Origin: Desulfobulbaceae bacterium
GTDB lineage: Bacteria > Desulfobacterota > Desulfobulbia > Desulfobulbales > SURF-16
NCBI GenBank assembly: GCA_023230525.1
Contig: JALNXE010000135.1
Location: forward strand, 1 to 9,673
DNA: 9,673 nucleotides
Direction of reading: 5' to 3'
The position numbers were made by a program, and so were the translations under genes. Below the pieces are notes generated by a model. That model was not told the origin of the DNA, did no database searches, and was given only the letters and a program-made list of their open reading frames with translations. Shown one piece after another: positions 1 through 7,593 of this stretch; the first letter of the stretch is position 1, and every line of letters begins with the position of its first letter.

Positions 1-651
1 AAAGCGGCTCATGGGCGGGGTGAACTTGGTGAATTTGAGGCCCTGCACATAAAGCAGTTCGTTGTCGTCGGTGCGCAGTCCTTTCTGTCTCCGGAATTCC
101 TTGACAAAATAATCCGGGGGCCGGCTGTTGACGCTCTTGCCCGCCTCGGTCAGCACCAGCTCGATCTGTTCCGGCACCGGCCATTCATTGACGTACTTGT
201 TGAATTTTTCCGGGTGATTCCATTTTTCCAGGATGGTGGCCGAGGTGGCCCAGCACGACGCCCCGTCTGGCTGCCGCAGGCGTTCAACCGGCCGGGGAAT
301 ATAGTAGCTGGTCGGCAGTTTCAGATCCGGGTTGGTCGGCGGGTCGGGGAGTATGTTCTGCACCTGGCCGTCCATTCTGCTTACAGTATTCTTGCCCACC
401 ACCCCATCGGCGGAAAGGCCGTTCTTCTGCTGATAGGCCACCACGCCCTTGTGGGTTTCCGAGCCGAAAATGCCGTCCAGGGTGCCGTTTGGTTTGGTGG
501 AGCGGGGCATGGGGTGGCCGAGTGCCACCAAGGCCATCTGGATGAGGCGCACTGCCTGACGATCCATGGACCCCATGGCAATGGCCGGGGAATTCAGAGC
601 TGCCTTGGCCAGGCCGGCATTGCCGGCAAAAAAACGGGAAACGAAAACCAT
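1..651 (-). CDS. Peptidoglycan-binding domain + papain-like cysteine protease (3' end outside the window)
   Basis: A 217-codon open frame starts at ATG 651 and is still open at position 1, so the C-terminus is missing. A strong Shine-Dalgarno AAGGAGG (660-666) lies 8 nt before the ATG. Residues about 28-98 resemble a PG_binding_1 domain (RQAVRLIQMALVALGHP, then LDGIFGSETHKGVVAYQQ, GLSADGVVGKNT). After a proline-rich linker (about 100-121), QPDGASCWATSATILEKW (127-144) matches the active-site helix of papain-like or AvrRpt2/C70-type proteases, with Cys133 as the likely nucleophile. The expected His and Asp/Asn would lie downstream, partly off the window. I see no clear signal peptide, although the first 20 residues are mildly hydrophobic. 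The gene follows its own leader after a terminator and is unlikely to belong to the hydrogenase operon. The domain call is by motif only; the substrate is unknown. Confidence 0.72.
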   Translation of the reverse strand, partial: MVFVSRFFAGNAGLAKAALNSPAIAMGSMDRQAVRLIQMALVALGHPMPRSTKPNGTLDGIFGSETHKGVVAYQQKNGLSADGVVGKNTVSRMDGQVQNILPDPPTNPDLKLPTSYYIPRPVERLRQPDGASCWATSATILEKWNHPEKFNKYVNEWPVPEQIELVLTEAGKSVNSRPPDYFVKEFRRQKGLRTDDNELLYVQGLKFTKFTPPMSRF

Positions 652-743
652 GGGCGCAACCTCCTTGATCTATTTTGTCGAAATAACGGTATTTTTTGTA
701 ACATAGTTGCCGCTCTGATCTCCGTCATGGGAATTTAGAAGAC

Positions 744-797
744 AGAAGACAGAATTCAGAATAATTTGATTACGTTTTATTCTGACTCCTGTCTTCT
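744..797. repeat. Imperfect inverted repeat, 21-bp arms, REP-like
   Basis: The arms at 744-764 and 777-797 are reverse complements except at two positions, with a 12-nt loop (765-776). Both arms carry the AGAAGACAG core, and the flanks add further GAAGACAGAAG and GAATTC repetition. No T-tract follows on either strand, so it does not look like a simple terminator. Its purine-rich, dispersed-repeat style suggests an interspersed palindromic element. Only one copy is in the window, so the family assignment is inference. Confidence 0.6.
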
Positions 798-1013
798 GAA
801 TTCTCTGAAAACAAGCTTCGGGCAACCTGAAAATATCTATTTAATTTCAACATGTCACCACAACTCAGAAAGTTGAATTAAAATAATTGATCCCCTCAGC
901 ACTATCAACAAATTTGGCAGGGAAAAGGCGAAAAGAATTCGTTGTTTTGCAGCCTCGGGCATGAACTGCCTGATGAGGCAAAGTTTGCGGCTGATGGGTG
1001 GTGACGAGAGACG

Positions 1014-1039
1014 AAAAAAGGGGGCATAAAGCCCCCTTT
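1014..1039 (-). terminator. Rho-independent terminator of the small zinc-ribbon gene
   Basis: Read on the minus strand, AAAGGGGGC pairs with GCCCCCTTT around a TTTAT loop, and the T run continues (1014-1019). The stem is 9 bp with six GC pairs. It lies about 70 nt past the TAG of the 1111-1356 gene and separates it from the protease-like gene. Confidence 0.88.
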
Positions 1040-1110
1040 CCCCGTTTACTGCATGCGGTGCACCTGACAGCACCCCTTTTGGGAAACTGCCGCGTACAGC
1101 CGAGACAATG

Positions 1111-1356
1111 CTACGCCTCGGCTTCCTTGGTTGTGTCCTTGTACTCCTTGCTGTCGGTGACCTTCTCGCCTTCGATTTCCTCTATCTCTTCCCGGGTCAG
1201 ATGAATCTGGCCGCAGGTTGGACAGGCGCCATCGAAGTTATTGCCTACAGTAACCTTTCTTAATTCATCAACAGTCATATGGCCCACATAGCCACAGGCG
1301 CTGTCTGTCCTGGTGACACGTATTTGATGTCGCTTCTTCTGGGTCGTATCAGTCAT
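1111..1356 (-). CDS. Small zinc-ribbon-like protein of unknown function
   Basis: This encodes 81 residues from ATG 1356 to TAG 1111. AAGGAG (about 1366-1371) lies 9 nt before the ATG; an in-frame GTG (1359) is 6 nt from it and is an alternative start. I do not recognise the family. The visible candidate metal ligands are Cys21 (SACGYVGH), His26, and the pair Cys45/Cys48 (ACPTCGQIH), which together resemble a minimal zinc ribbon. The N-terminus is basic (KKRHQIRVTRT). The C-terminal third is strongly acidic and probably disordered or helical (EEIEEIEGEK). A terminator follows. The gene lies downstream of mvhA but is separated from it by a hairpin and a MITE-like element, so operon membership is uncertain. 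It could be a redox or metal-binding accessory protein, but nothing in the sequence proves a role. Confidence 0.72.
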   Translation of the reverse strand: MTDTTQKKRHQIRVTRTDSACGYVGHMTVDELRKVTVGNNFDGACPTCGQIHLTREEIEEIEGEKVTDSKEYKDTTKEAEA

Positions 1357-1379
1357 CACCAAGTTCTCCTTATATATTG

Positions 1380-1554
1380 AGCCTCTTACAAAATGAACAT
1401 CTACTCCGATCGGCTAAAAATAACCTGTGCGGCGTCTTCCTGGTGAAACCGTCCTCAACGGAGCACGGCTACGCTTCCGGGCGATTTCACCACTCATCCT
1501 TGCACAGCATATTTTTCTCTCGATCTCGCTGCGACGTTCATTTTGTAAGAGGCT
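1380..1554. mobile_element. 175-bp MITE-like palindromic element
   Basis: Perfect 19-bp terminal inverted repeats (AGCCTCTTACAAAATGAAC at 1380-1398, its reverse complement at 1536-1554) bound a sequence that is palindromic throughout. Matched inner blocks are GATCG (1408-1412) with CGATC (1521-1525), AAAAATA (1416-1422) with TATTTTT (1510-1516), CTGTGC (1425-1430) with GCACAG (1502-1507), and TGGTGAAA (1441-1448) with TTTCACCA (1485-1492). The centre falls near 1467. TTG flanks both ends (1377-1379 and 1555-1557), a possible 3-bp target duplication. There is no transposase frame, so this would be a non-autonomous element or the ends of a collapsed insertion sequence. I cannot assign an IS family. 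Confidence 0.78.
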
Positions 1555-1563
1555 TTGTTGTAT

Positions 1564-1593
1564 GCAGCAATTCCTTTGACAAGGAATTGCTGC
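1564..1593 (-). terminator. Strong hairpin after mvhA (U-tract-less terminator or 3' end stabiliser)
   Basis: A perfect 13-bp stem, GCAGCAATTCCTT with AAGGAATTGCTGC, has a 4-nt loop and begins 6 nt past the mvhA TAA. On the minus strand the sequence after the stem is ATACAACAAAG, so the usual T run is missing. It may attenuate transcription or protect the 3' end of the hydrogenase mRNA. The role is inferred; the stem itself is plain in the sequence. Confidence 0.55.
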
Positions 1594-1598
1594 GTTCA

Positions 1599-3050
1599 TT
1601 ATTCCAGGTTGGTCAGAACGTCAATTTCTTTTCCCTGGGCATCAATGATAGAAACGGTCAAAGGCATACCACCATCCAGGTGGTGCGTGGCGCAGGAAAT
1701 TCAGGGGTCGTAGGCGCGCACCGCCATTTCGACCTTGTTCAGCATGCCCTGGTCATAAACGCCGTCTTTGATCAGCATGGTTGCCGCCTGTTTGACGCTC
1801 ATATTCATGGGCGCAATATTGTGGGTGGTGCCCACAATCAGATTGGCGCTGACAATGCAGCCGTTATCATCGGTTGTGTAGTCATGGATAAGAGAGCCGC
1901 GGGGAGCCTCCACACAGCCCACCCCTCGGCCGGCCTTGGGTTCGACCTTGGCCCTGATGTTGGGATCGGTGATGCTTTTGTCCTGCAGCAGCTCGATGGT
2001 CCGTTCACAGGCGTACACCAGCTCGATCAAACGGGCCCAGTGGTAGAGCAGGGTGAACTGGGCCGGTCTGCCGAATTTAGCCCGGAACTCTTCCAGGGCT
2101 GCCTGGGCCTTGGGGGTGGCGATGTGATCGCACACATTGATCCGGGCCAGGGTGTTGGAACGGTAGATGCCTTTGGGCTGGTCCAGATCCATGGAGAATC
2201 CCTCCTGCCATGACTTGGCATAGGGCATTTTGGCGTAGGCCCATGGTTCCACATGCTCGGCCAGGTAGTCGGTGTATTCGGAACAGGGGAAGTCGACGTA
2301 CTCGCCGGTGGGCTGCATGAGCCGCAGTTTGCCGTCATAAATCCTCAGCGCGCCATTGTCGTCCACGGTGCCGAGGAACCCGGTGGTGATGGTGCCCAGC
2401 TTGGAAATGACGTCCAGATACTTGTTGAAGACATTGTTTTTGGCAAAGTCCAGGGCGTAGACGGCAAAATCAAGCAATGTCTGGGTGTCCCTGAGCAGAC
2501 CGACGCGTTCCGGTTCGGTCATGGGTTTGGCAAAGCCGCCGGTTACGCCGGCGATGGGATGAATCGCCTTGCCGGCAAAACGCTCCAGCATCATCTGGCC
2601 CAGCTGCCGCATCTTGACCACCTGTTGGGCAAGCTCCGGCGCCGCCTTGACGATGCCGATAACATTACGCACGGCATAGTCGCTGTCCGGACCAATGACA
2701 AAATCAGGGGCGGCCAGGAAAAAGAAGTGCAGAATTTTATCGTTGATATGGGCCATTACCTGGCAGAGTTCGCGCAGCTTATGGCCGGCCGGGGTCGGGG
2801 TGACGCCGAAACAGGCGTCCACCGCCTTGACCGAGGCCAGATGATGCATCCACGGACAGATGCCGCAGATGCGGTTGACGATACGCGGTACTTCCTCCGC
2901 GGGCCGTCCTTCAATGAATTTCTCAAATCCCCGCAGAGACATGAGATGCAGTTTTGTGTCTTTTACGTTGCCGTTATCGTCAAGTTCAATGGCAATACTC
3001 GCATGGCCCTCGATCCTGGTAACCGGCTGAATAGTTAATACTTTTCCCAT
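1599..3050 (-). CDS. mvhA: MvhA-type [NiFe(Se)] hydrogenase large subunit, selenoprotein
   Basis: This is the catalytic subunit that splits H2 at the Ni-Fe site of the MvhADG module. It is 483 residues when TGA 1701-1703 is read as Sec450. The N-terminal Ni-binding motif is RICGICPWMHH (60-70, with Cys62 and Cys65). The C-terminal motif is DPUISCATH (448-456), where the family has DPCxxCxxH, so Sec450 and Cys453 complete the four Ni ligands, as in [NiFeSe] hydrogenases. Past the TGA the frame continues for 33 residues with typical large-subunit tail sequence (GGMPLTVSIIDAQGKE) and ends at TAA 1599-1601. The 27 residues after His456 should be the tail removed by the maturation protease. Without Sec readthrough the protein would lack two Ni ligands. 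The Shine-Dalgarno AAGGAG lies 6-7 nt before the ATG and overlaps the mvhG stop, indicating tight coupling. Confidence 0.96.
1668..1684 (-). promoter_or_regulatory. SECIS element of mvhA
   Basis: The mRNA has a perfect 6-bp hairpin, ACCACC-UGGAU-GGUGGU, starting 16 nt after UGA (1701-1703). The apical loop has G as its second base, consistent with SelB-recognised bacterial SECIS elements. It has the same geometry and the same loop as the mvhD hairpin, which argues against chance. Confidence 0.85.
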
Positions 3051-3060
3051 ATTTATCTCC

Positions 3061-3984
3061 TTACTCTGTAGGCCGTTGCTGTTTGATCAGGCCGTGGGCG
3101 CCAGAGAATCGCAACAGGTTTTTACGGTCTATGACGGATTTGAAATCAATGCCGTTGCTGGCCAGGGCATTCATCATGTCAAGCATCTGGTTGCCGCCTT
3201 TTCTGACCGGGCCGAAACAGCCGCGGCAGGGCACCCGGGCGATGATGCAGCTCGGTGCTCCGCGTTTGGCGCAGCCGGCCAGGGTCACCGGTCCCATGCA
3301 CATGAAGCCCTGCTCCAGCAGGCAGCGCATTTTGTCGATGGGTTCCTCGGCAATATAGGCCGCATTTTCCAGAAAACGCCTTACCTTCTTGACATCGCCT
3401 TTGCCCTTCCGCACGGTGGGGCAGGTGTCGCAGACGCTTTTGGTCGGCAGCTTGACCTCTTCACCGTGGAGCAGGGCGAGAATGGCCCCGGCAATATGCT
3501 GGGAATTGGGCGGGCAGCCCGGAATCATCAGATCGATCTTGACCTTCTCATCCAGGGCATACACCCGGTCAAGGGGTTTCGGCACCTTCTGATCCGGTAC
3601 CGTGCAGGCATCGGTGGTAACCGTCTGGTAGATCTGTTTATGGGCTTCGCCGACATCCCAGTTATTCATCAGGGCAGGCAGCCCGCCGTGGGTGGCGCAG
3701 GTGCCCAGGGCAATGAGGATCTTGCATTTCTTGCGCATTTCCTCAAGAACTTCCAGATGTTCTTCGTTGGCGACACCGCCGGAAACAATGCCCACATCCG
3801 CTTCCGGGATGTCAAGCACCTTTCCCTCGCCGGTCTGGCCGTAATACTTGTGGTCCATGAGTACGGGTATGTGAACAAACTCAAGTGCCGACAGCAACTC
3901 AACAAGGGGTTCACCGATATTGAGTATGGCAATCTCGCAGCCGGAACACGAGTGCAGCCATTCTTCCGCAATTCGAACAGCCAT
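3061..3984 (-). CDS. mvhG: MvhG-type hydrogenase small (electron-transfer) subunit
   Basis: This iron-sulfur small subunit takes electrons from the NiFe site in MvhA and passes them toward MvhD. It has 307 residues. Cluster-binding cysteines are visible in family order: SCSGCE (Cys13, Cys16), GTCATHGG (Cys96) and PGCPPN (Cys157) for the proximal cluster, then CDTC (185, 188), Cys221, Cys229, Cys238, Cys246 and CRGC (253, 256) for the others. There is no Tat signal peptide, so the enzyme is cytoplasmic, as expected for MvhADG. The start ATG 3984 has an AGGAGG 6 nt upstream, only 14 nt after the mvhD stop. It uses ordinary cysteines throughout and ends at TAA, so it is one of only two operon genes without a Sec codon. 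Confidence 0.96.
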   Translation of the reverse strand: MAVRIAEEWLHSCSGCEIAILNIGEPLVELLSALEFVHIPVLMDHKYYGQTGEGKVLDIPEADVGIVSGGVANEEHLEVLEEMRKKCKILIALGTCATHGGLPALMNNWDVGEAHKQIYQTVTTDACTVPDQKVPKPLDRVYALDEKVKIDLMIPGCPPNSQHIAGAILALLHGEEVKLPTKSVCDTCPTVRKGKGDVKKVRRFLENAAYIAEEPIDKMRCLLEQGFMCMGPVTLAGCAKRGAPSCIIARVPCRGCFGPVRKGGNQMLDMMNALASNGIDFKSVIDRKNLLRFSGAHGLIKQQRPTE

Positions 3985-3998
3985 ATCAACCTCCTTTG

Positions 3999-4418
3999 TT
4001 ACGCTGCATGTGCAGCTTCGCTTTTGTGTGGGCCGAGTTTTTTGACTCGTTCCGTCACCTGCTTAACCGCTGCAACGAATTTGTCCGGTTCTGCCGACGA
4101 TACCCAGTTTATTTGAAACCGCTGCGGATCAACGCCGAAATCCTCCAGAAGAGAGGTGATCATCTCCGAGCGGGCCATAGCCTTATAATTACCATCCAGG
4201 TAATGACATTCGCCGAGGTGTCAGCCGAGGACCATGATGCCGTCGGCCCCCAGATTAAAGGCCTCCACCACCGTTTCCGGATGAACCATACCCGAACACA
4301 TTACCCGGATAATACGGACATTGCTCGGATACTCCATACGGGATATCCCGGCCAGATCTGCTGCGGCGTATGAACACCAGTTACAGCAAAAGGCAATTAT
4401 TTTTGGTTCATAACTCAT
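3999..4418 (-). CDS. mvhD: MvhD-type [2Fe-2S] electron-transfer subunit, selenoprotein
   Basis: This subunit carries the [2Fe-2S] cluster that links the hydrogenase (MvhAG) to HdrA. It is 139 residues with TGA 4221-4223 read as Sec66. The family cysteines are CCNWC (11, 12, 15) and MCSG (Cys41), followed by LGUHLGECHY (64-73), where MvhD proteins normally have GCHPGDCHY. After the TGA the frame gives the standard MvhD C-terminal half (DGNYKA, a helical region, FQINWVSSAEPDKF) and ends at TAA. The C-terminal tail is lysine- and alanine-rich. AAGGAG lies 6 nt before the ATG, and the gene starts 68 nt after hdrA. Stopping at the TGA would leave a 65-residue stub missing two cluster-region positions, so truncation is much less likely than Sec insertion. 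Methanogen relatives with Sec at this site (VhuD) are known. Confidence 0.95.
4188..4204 (-). promoter_or_regulatory. SECIS element of mvhD
   Basis: A perfect 6-bp hairpin, AUUACC-UGGAU-GGUAAU, begins exactly 16 nt after UGA (4221-4223). The stem bases differ from those of the mvhA element but the loop is identical and the distance is the same. This pattern fits conserved RNA structure rather than conserved protein sequence alone. Confidence 0.85.
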
Positions 4419-4486
4419 GATTGACTCCTTATTTCAGTAAGCTCATGATGTGTGCTTTGCGTAAATTGCATATTCAATCACCCCGT

Positions 4487-7400
4487 CTACACCGCCAGGG
4501 CGGCGGCAACCTGTCGGTTGATCTGGTCAAGGGAGAAGCCGGCGACAAAGACCCCCCGTTTCGGGCAGGTGCCCTGACAGAGTCCGCATCCCTTGCACTG
4601 AGCCTTGTTGATTTCAATGCGGCGGGAGATTTTGCCTTCGCTATCCGTGCTTTCCTTCAAGCTGATGGCTGAAAAGGGGCAGACATCCAGACAGAGGGCG
4701 CAGCCGTCGCAGTTATCCTCCACCACGGTTGCCTTGATGGCCTCCAGGGTGATCGATTCCTTGGACAGCAGGGTAGCGGCCCGCGCCGAGGCGGCCATGG
4801 CCTGGGCAATGGATTCTTCCACCGGTTTGGGATAATGGGCCAGGCCGGCGACAAACATGCCGTCGGTGACAAAATCCACCGGCCGCAGTTTGGCATGTGC
4901 TTCCTGGAAGAAGCCGTCAGAGTCAACAGGTATTTTAAAGAGCTGGGCAATCTTCTTGCCGTCCTGGTTGGCCAGAATCGCCTCCGCCAGGATCACTACA
5001 TCGGCGCTGATGAACAGGGGGCGGTGCAGGACATGATCCCATACCTCCACCTGGATACCGGCCATGTCGTGTTTGACCAGGGGTTTGCCGTGCAGCTCAT
5101 AATTGATGAAAATAACACCCAGCTGGCGGGCCTCCTTGTAGAGAAGCTCCCGTTCCCCGTAGGTGCGGATGTCCCGGTAAAGGATATAGACCTTGCGGGT
5201 GGCATCCTCCTTTTTCAGCCTGATGGCTGACTGGACGGAATGGGTGCAGCACACCTTGGAACAGTATGGCCTGTCTTTCTGGCGGGAGCCGACACATTGG
5301 ATGAAGACAAAGGTTTTGCCCTCCCGGACATTGACGTCGCCCGCCTTGCGCAGGGTATCGAATTCAATGCCGGTGTAGACCCCCTTGATCTCCCCGTAGC
5401 CGTATTCCTTCAGGGGGCGGTAACGCTTGCCGCCGGTGGCGACAATGCCCGCTCCGTGTTCGATGACGGTCTTGCCGCCTTGCTTGTTCTGCACCGTGGT
5501 GCGGAAATTGCCGACAAAACCCTCAACCTCTTTTACCTCGCTCTGCAGATGCAGGGTGATATTATAGTGGTTCTCGATGCTGGCAGACATCTTGGCCAGT
5601 TGGGGTTTGATCTCGTCACCCTTCCAGGTATGGTCCAGCATGCGGGCAAAGCCGCCGAGCTGGTCGCTCTTTTCCACCAGATGCACCGGAAAACCCTGGT
5701 CAGCCAGGTTGAGCGCCGCGGTCATACCGGCCAGACCGCCGCCGATAACCAGGGCCGTCCGGGTGACCGGCACGGAAAGCTGATGCAGGGCAAACTGGGG
5801 CGACACCTTGGCCACGGCCATGCGGATCAGATCCTTGGCCTTGTCCGTGGCCTTGGCCGGTTCCTTGGCATGCACCCAGGAATTCTGGTTGCGGATGTTG
5901 GCCATTTCAAAGAGATACTCATTGATACCGGCAGCTTTGAGGGTCTCCCGGAACAACGGCTCGTGGGTGCGGGGGGTACAGGCCGCGACCACCACCCGGT
6001 TCAGCCCCTTTTCCTTGATCAGGTTCACCATGAGATCCTGGGTGTCCTGGGAACAGGTGAAGAGGTTGCGTTCCACATGGGCGACCCCCGGCAGGGTGGC
6101 GGCGTAATCCGCTACCGCTGAAACGTCGACCACGCCGGCGATATTGGAACCGCAATGGCAGATAAACACGCCGATCTTCGGTTCCTCGCAGGAAATGTCC
6201 CGTTCGGCCGGGAAGGTTTTGTCCCGGGTCAGGGTGTGGCGGGCCGTGGCCAGCAGGTTGCCGGCGCCGGCTGCTGCCGCCGATCCCTCGATGACCGATT
6301 GCGGGATATCCTTGGGTCCGGCAAAGGCGCCGCAGGTGAATATGCCGGGTTTGGAGGTCAGCACGGGCATGAAGTTCGAGGTGGCGGCGAAGTTGCCGCT
6401 GGTGAGCTGGATACCGAGATCCTTGGCCAGTCTGACCACGGGTTTCGGGGTCTGCAGACCAACCGACAGAACCACCATGTCATAATATTCTTCAACCTGG
6501 CGGCCTTCCTCATTAATATAGTGCAGACGCAGATCGCCATCCGTGCCGTGGGGCTCAACGCCATGTACCCGGCACCTGATGAAGCGGACGCCGGATTCTG
6601 TTTTGGCCCGCTGGTAGTAGCGGTCAAAGTCCTTGCCGTGGGTCCGCATATCCATGAAAAAGATGGTGGTCTGCAGTCCCGGGACATGGTCTTTGGCAAT
6701 CACCGCCTCCTTGATGGCGTACATGCAGCAGACCGAAGAACAGTAGCCGTTGCCGCACTTGTTTTCATCACGGCTGCCGACACACTGCAGAAAGGCGATT
6801 TTCCTGGCCGGCTTGCCGTCGGAGGGGCGGATGAGATGCCCCTCGGTCGGGCCGGTGGCCGAACAGTAGCGCTCAAGCTGCATGGAGGTGATCACGTTGG
6901 GCAGGGTGCCGTAACCCCAGATGCCGGCCTCTTTGGGATCAAAGGCTTGAAAGCCGGGGGCAAGAATAATGGAGCCCACGTTGATTTCGTGATGTTTTTC
7001 GGTGTCCTCGAAATTGATGGCGCCAGCCGGGCACACCTTGGCGCAAAAACCGCATTTGCCCGGTTTCTGCAGATAAATACACTGATCCGCATCGATCTGG
7101 TATTTGAGGGGCACCGCCTGGGGATATTTGACGAAAATCGCTTTTCGCTGTTTGGTGGAGGCGTTGTAGTCATCATCGATTTTTTTGGGACATTTTGCCG
7201 CGCATTCACCGCAGGCAATACATTTACTCATGTCCACATAACGGGGATGCTCCTTTACCGATACGGTGAAGTTGCCTTCTCTGCCGCTGACTTGGGTGAC
7301 CTCGCTTAAGGTCATCAACTTGATATTTAAGTGCCGACCGCACTCAACCAGTTTTGGCGCGATGATTCACATCGAGCAGTCGTTGGTGGGGAAGGTCTTG

Positions 7401-7549
7401 TCCAGCTGGGCCATGGCGCCGCCAATGGCGCCGCTGCGTTCCAGCAGATAAACATAGTAGCCTGAGTTGGCGAGGTCCAGGGCCGACTGCATACCCGCAA
7501 TACCGCCGCCGACAACCATTACCGATCCTATTGTTTGCTCTCTTGACAC
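4487..7549 (-). CDS. hdrA: HdrA-type electron-bifurcating FAD subunit, double-length, selenoprotein
   Basis: HdrA carries the FAD thought to bifurcate electron pairs from MvhD between ferredoxin and the disulfide-reducing subunit. It is 1020 residues from GTG 7549 (AAGGAGG at 7558-7564, 8-nt spacer). TGA 7367-7369 is Sec61 in NDCSMU (56-61), where HdrA has NDCSMC. Domains in order: FAD motif GGGIAG (14-19); ferredoxin-like clusters at Cys110/113/116/120 and Cys157/166/169/173; the HdrA-specific cysteine set QCVGSRDENKC...YCSSVCC (256-275); ICHCG (463-467) and ACTPRTHEP; a second FAD motif VIGGGLAG (601-608) with a second cysteine set (752, 763, 767, 768); and a C-terminal 2[4Fe-4S] ferredoxin (947-957, 985-995). 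The length indicates a tandem HdrA. It ends at TAG. Splitting the gene at the TGA would separate the FAD motif from the rest. Confidence 0.95.
7334..7351 (-). promoter_or_regulatory. Candidate SECIS element of hdrA (wobble-rich)
   Basis: Starting 15 nt after UGA (7367-7369), CUGGUUG can pair with CGGUCGG around an AGUG loop. It forms 7 pairs, four of them G-U. The loop begins 23 nt after the UGA, the same register as the other three elements, and has G as its second base. The stem is weak, so positional agreement is the main support. Confidence 0.5.
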
Positions 7550-7593
7550 GGTTTGTTCCTCCTTGCATAGGGAAGTGAGAGAAGAGATTTTTG

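Larger units (their letters stand above)
652..1110. other. 459-bp intergenic region
   Basis: No convincing gene is visible on either strand; the short open frames here lack start signals and recognisable protein features. The region holds the terminator of the small zinc-ribbon gene (1014-1039), a 21-bp inverted repeat (744-797), and a weaker AT-rich inverted repeat (840-851 against 872-882, one-base bulge). A weak promoter candidate for the protease-like gene is TTACAA (696-701) with CAAAAT (672-677), spaced 18 nt on the minus strand. It is not convincing enough to list separately. Confidence 0.6.

Noticed and set aside
214..738. Plus-strand open frame (174 codons) over the protease-like gene
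   Set aside because: The minus strand carries a strong Shine-Dalgarno, a peptidoglycan-binding domain and a papain-type Cys motif over the same bases.
652..1110. CRISPR array, tRNA or rRNA in the largest intergenic stretch
   Set aside because: There are no regularly spaced direct repeats, no tRNA-like cloverleaf with a TTCGA arm, and no rRNA-like sequence; only inverted repeats and the terminator.
1377..2213. Plus-strand open frame (278 codons) over the MITE and mvhA 3' end
   Set aside because: It crosses the palindromic element and runs antisense to the MvhA C-terminus. It has no protein-level signal.
3076..4116. Long plus-strand open frame (346 codons) opposite mvhG and mvhD
   Set aside because: It mirrors strongly supported minus-strand genes, shows no family motifs, and has no ribosome site.
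6155..7309. Plus-strand open frame (384 codons) opposite hdrA
   Set aside because: It is antisense to clear HdrA domains. Its low-complexity Gly/Ala/Val composition is typical of a shadow of GC-rich coding sequence.
7319..7369. hdrA as a pseudogene or two genes because of the in-frame TGA
   Set aside because: The TGA is at the conserved Cys of NDCSMC, the same frame continues with HdrA sequence, and a hairpin lies in the SECIS register. There is no new ribosome site at the TTG 7318 'start'.
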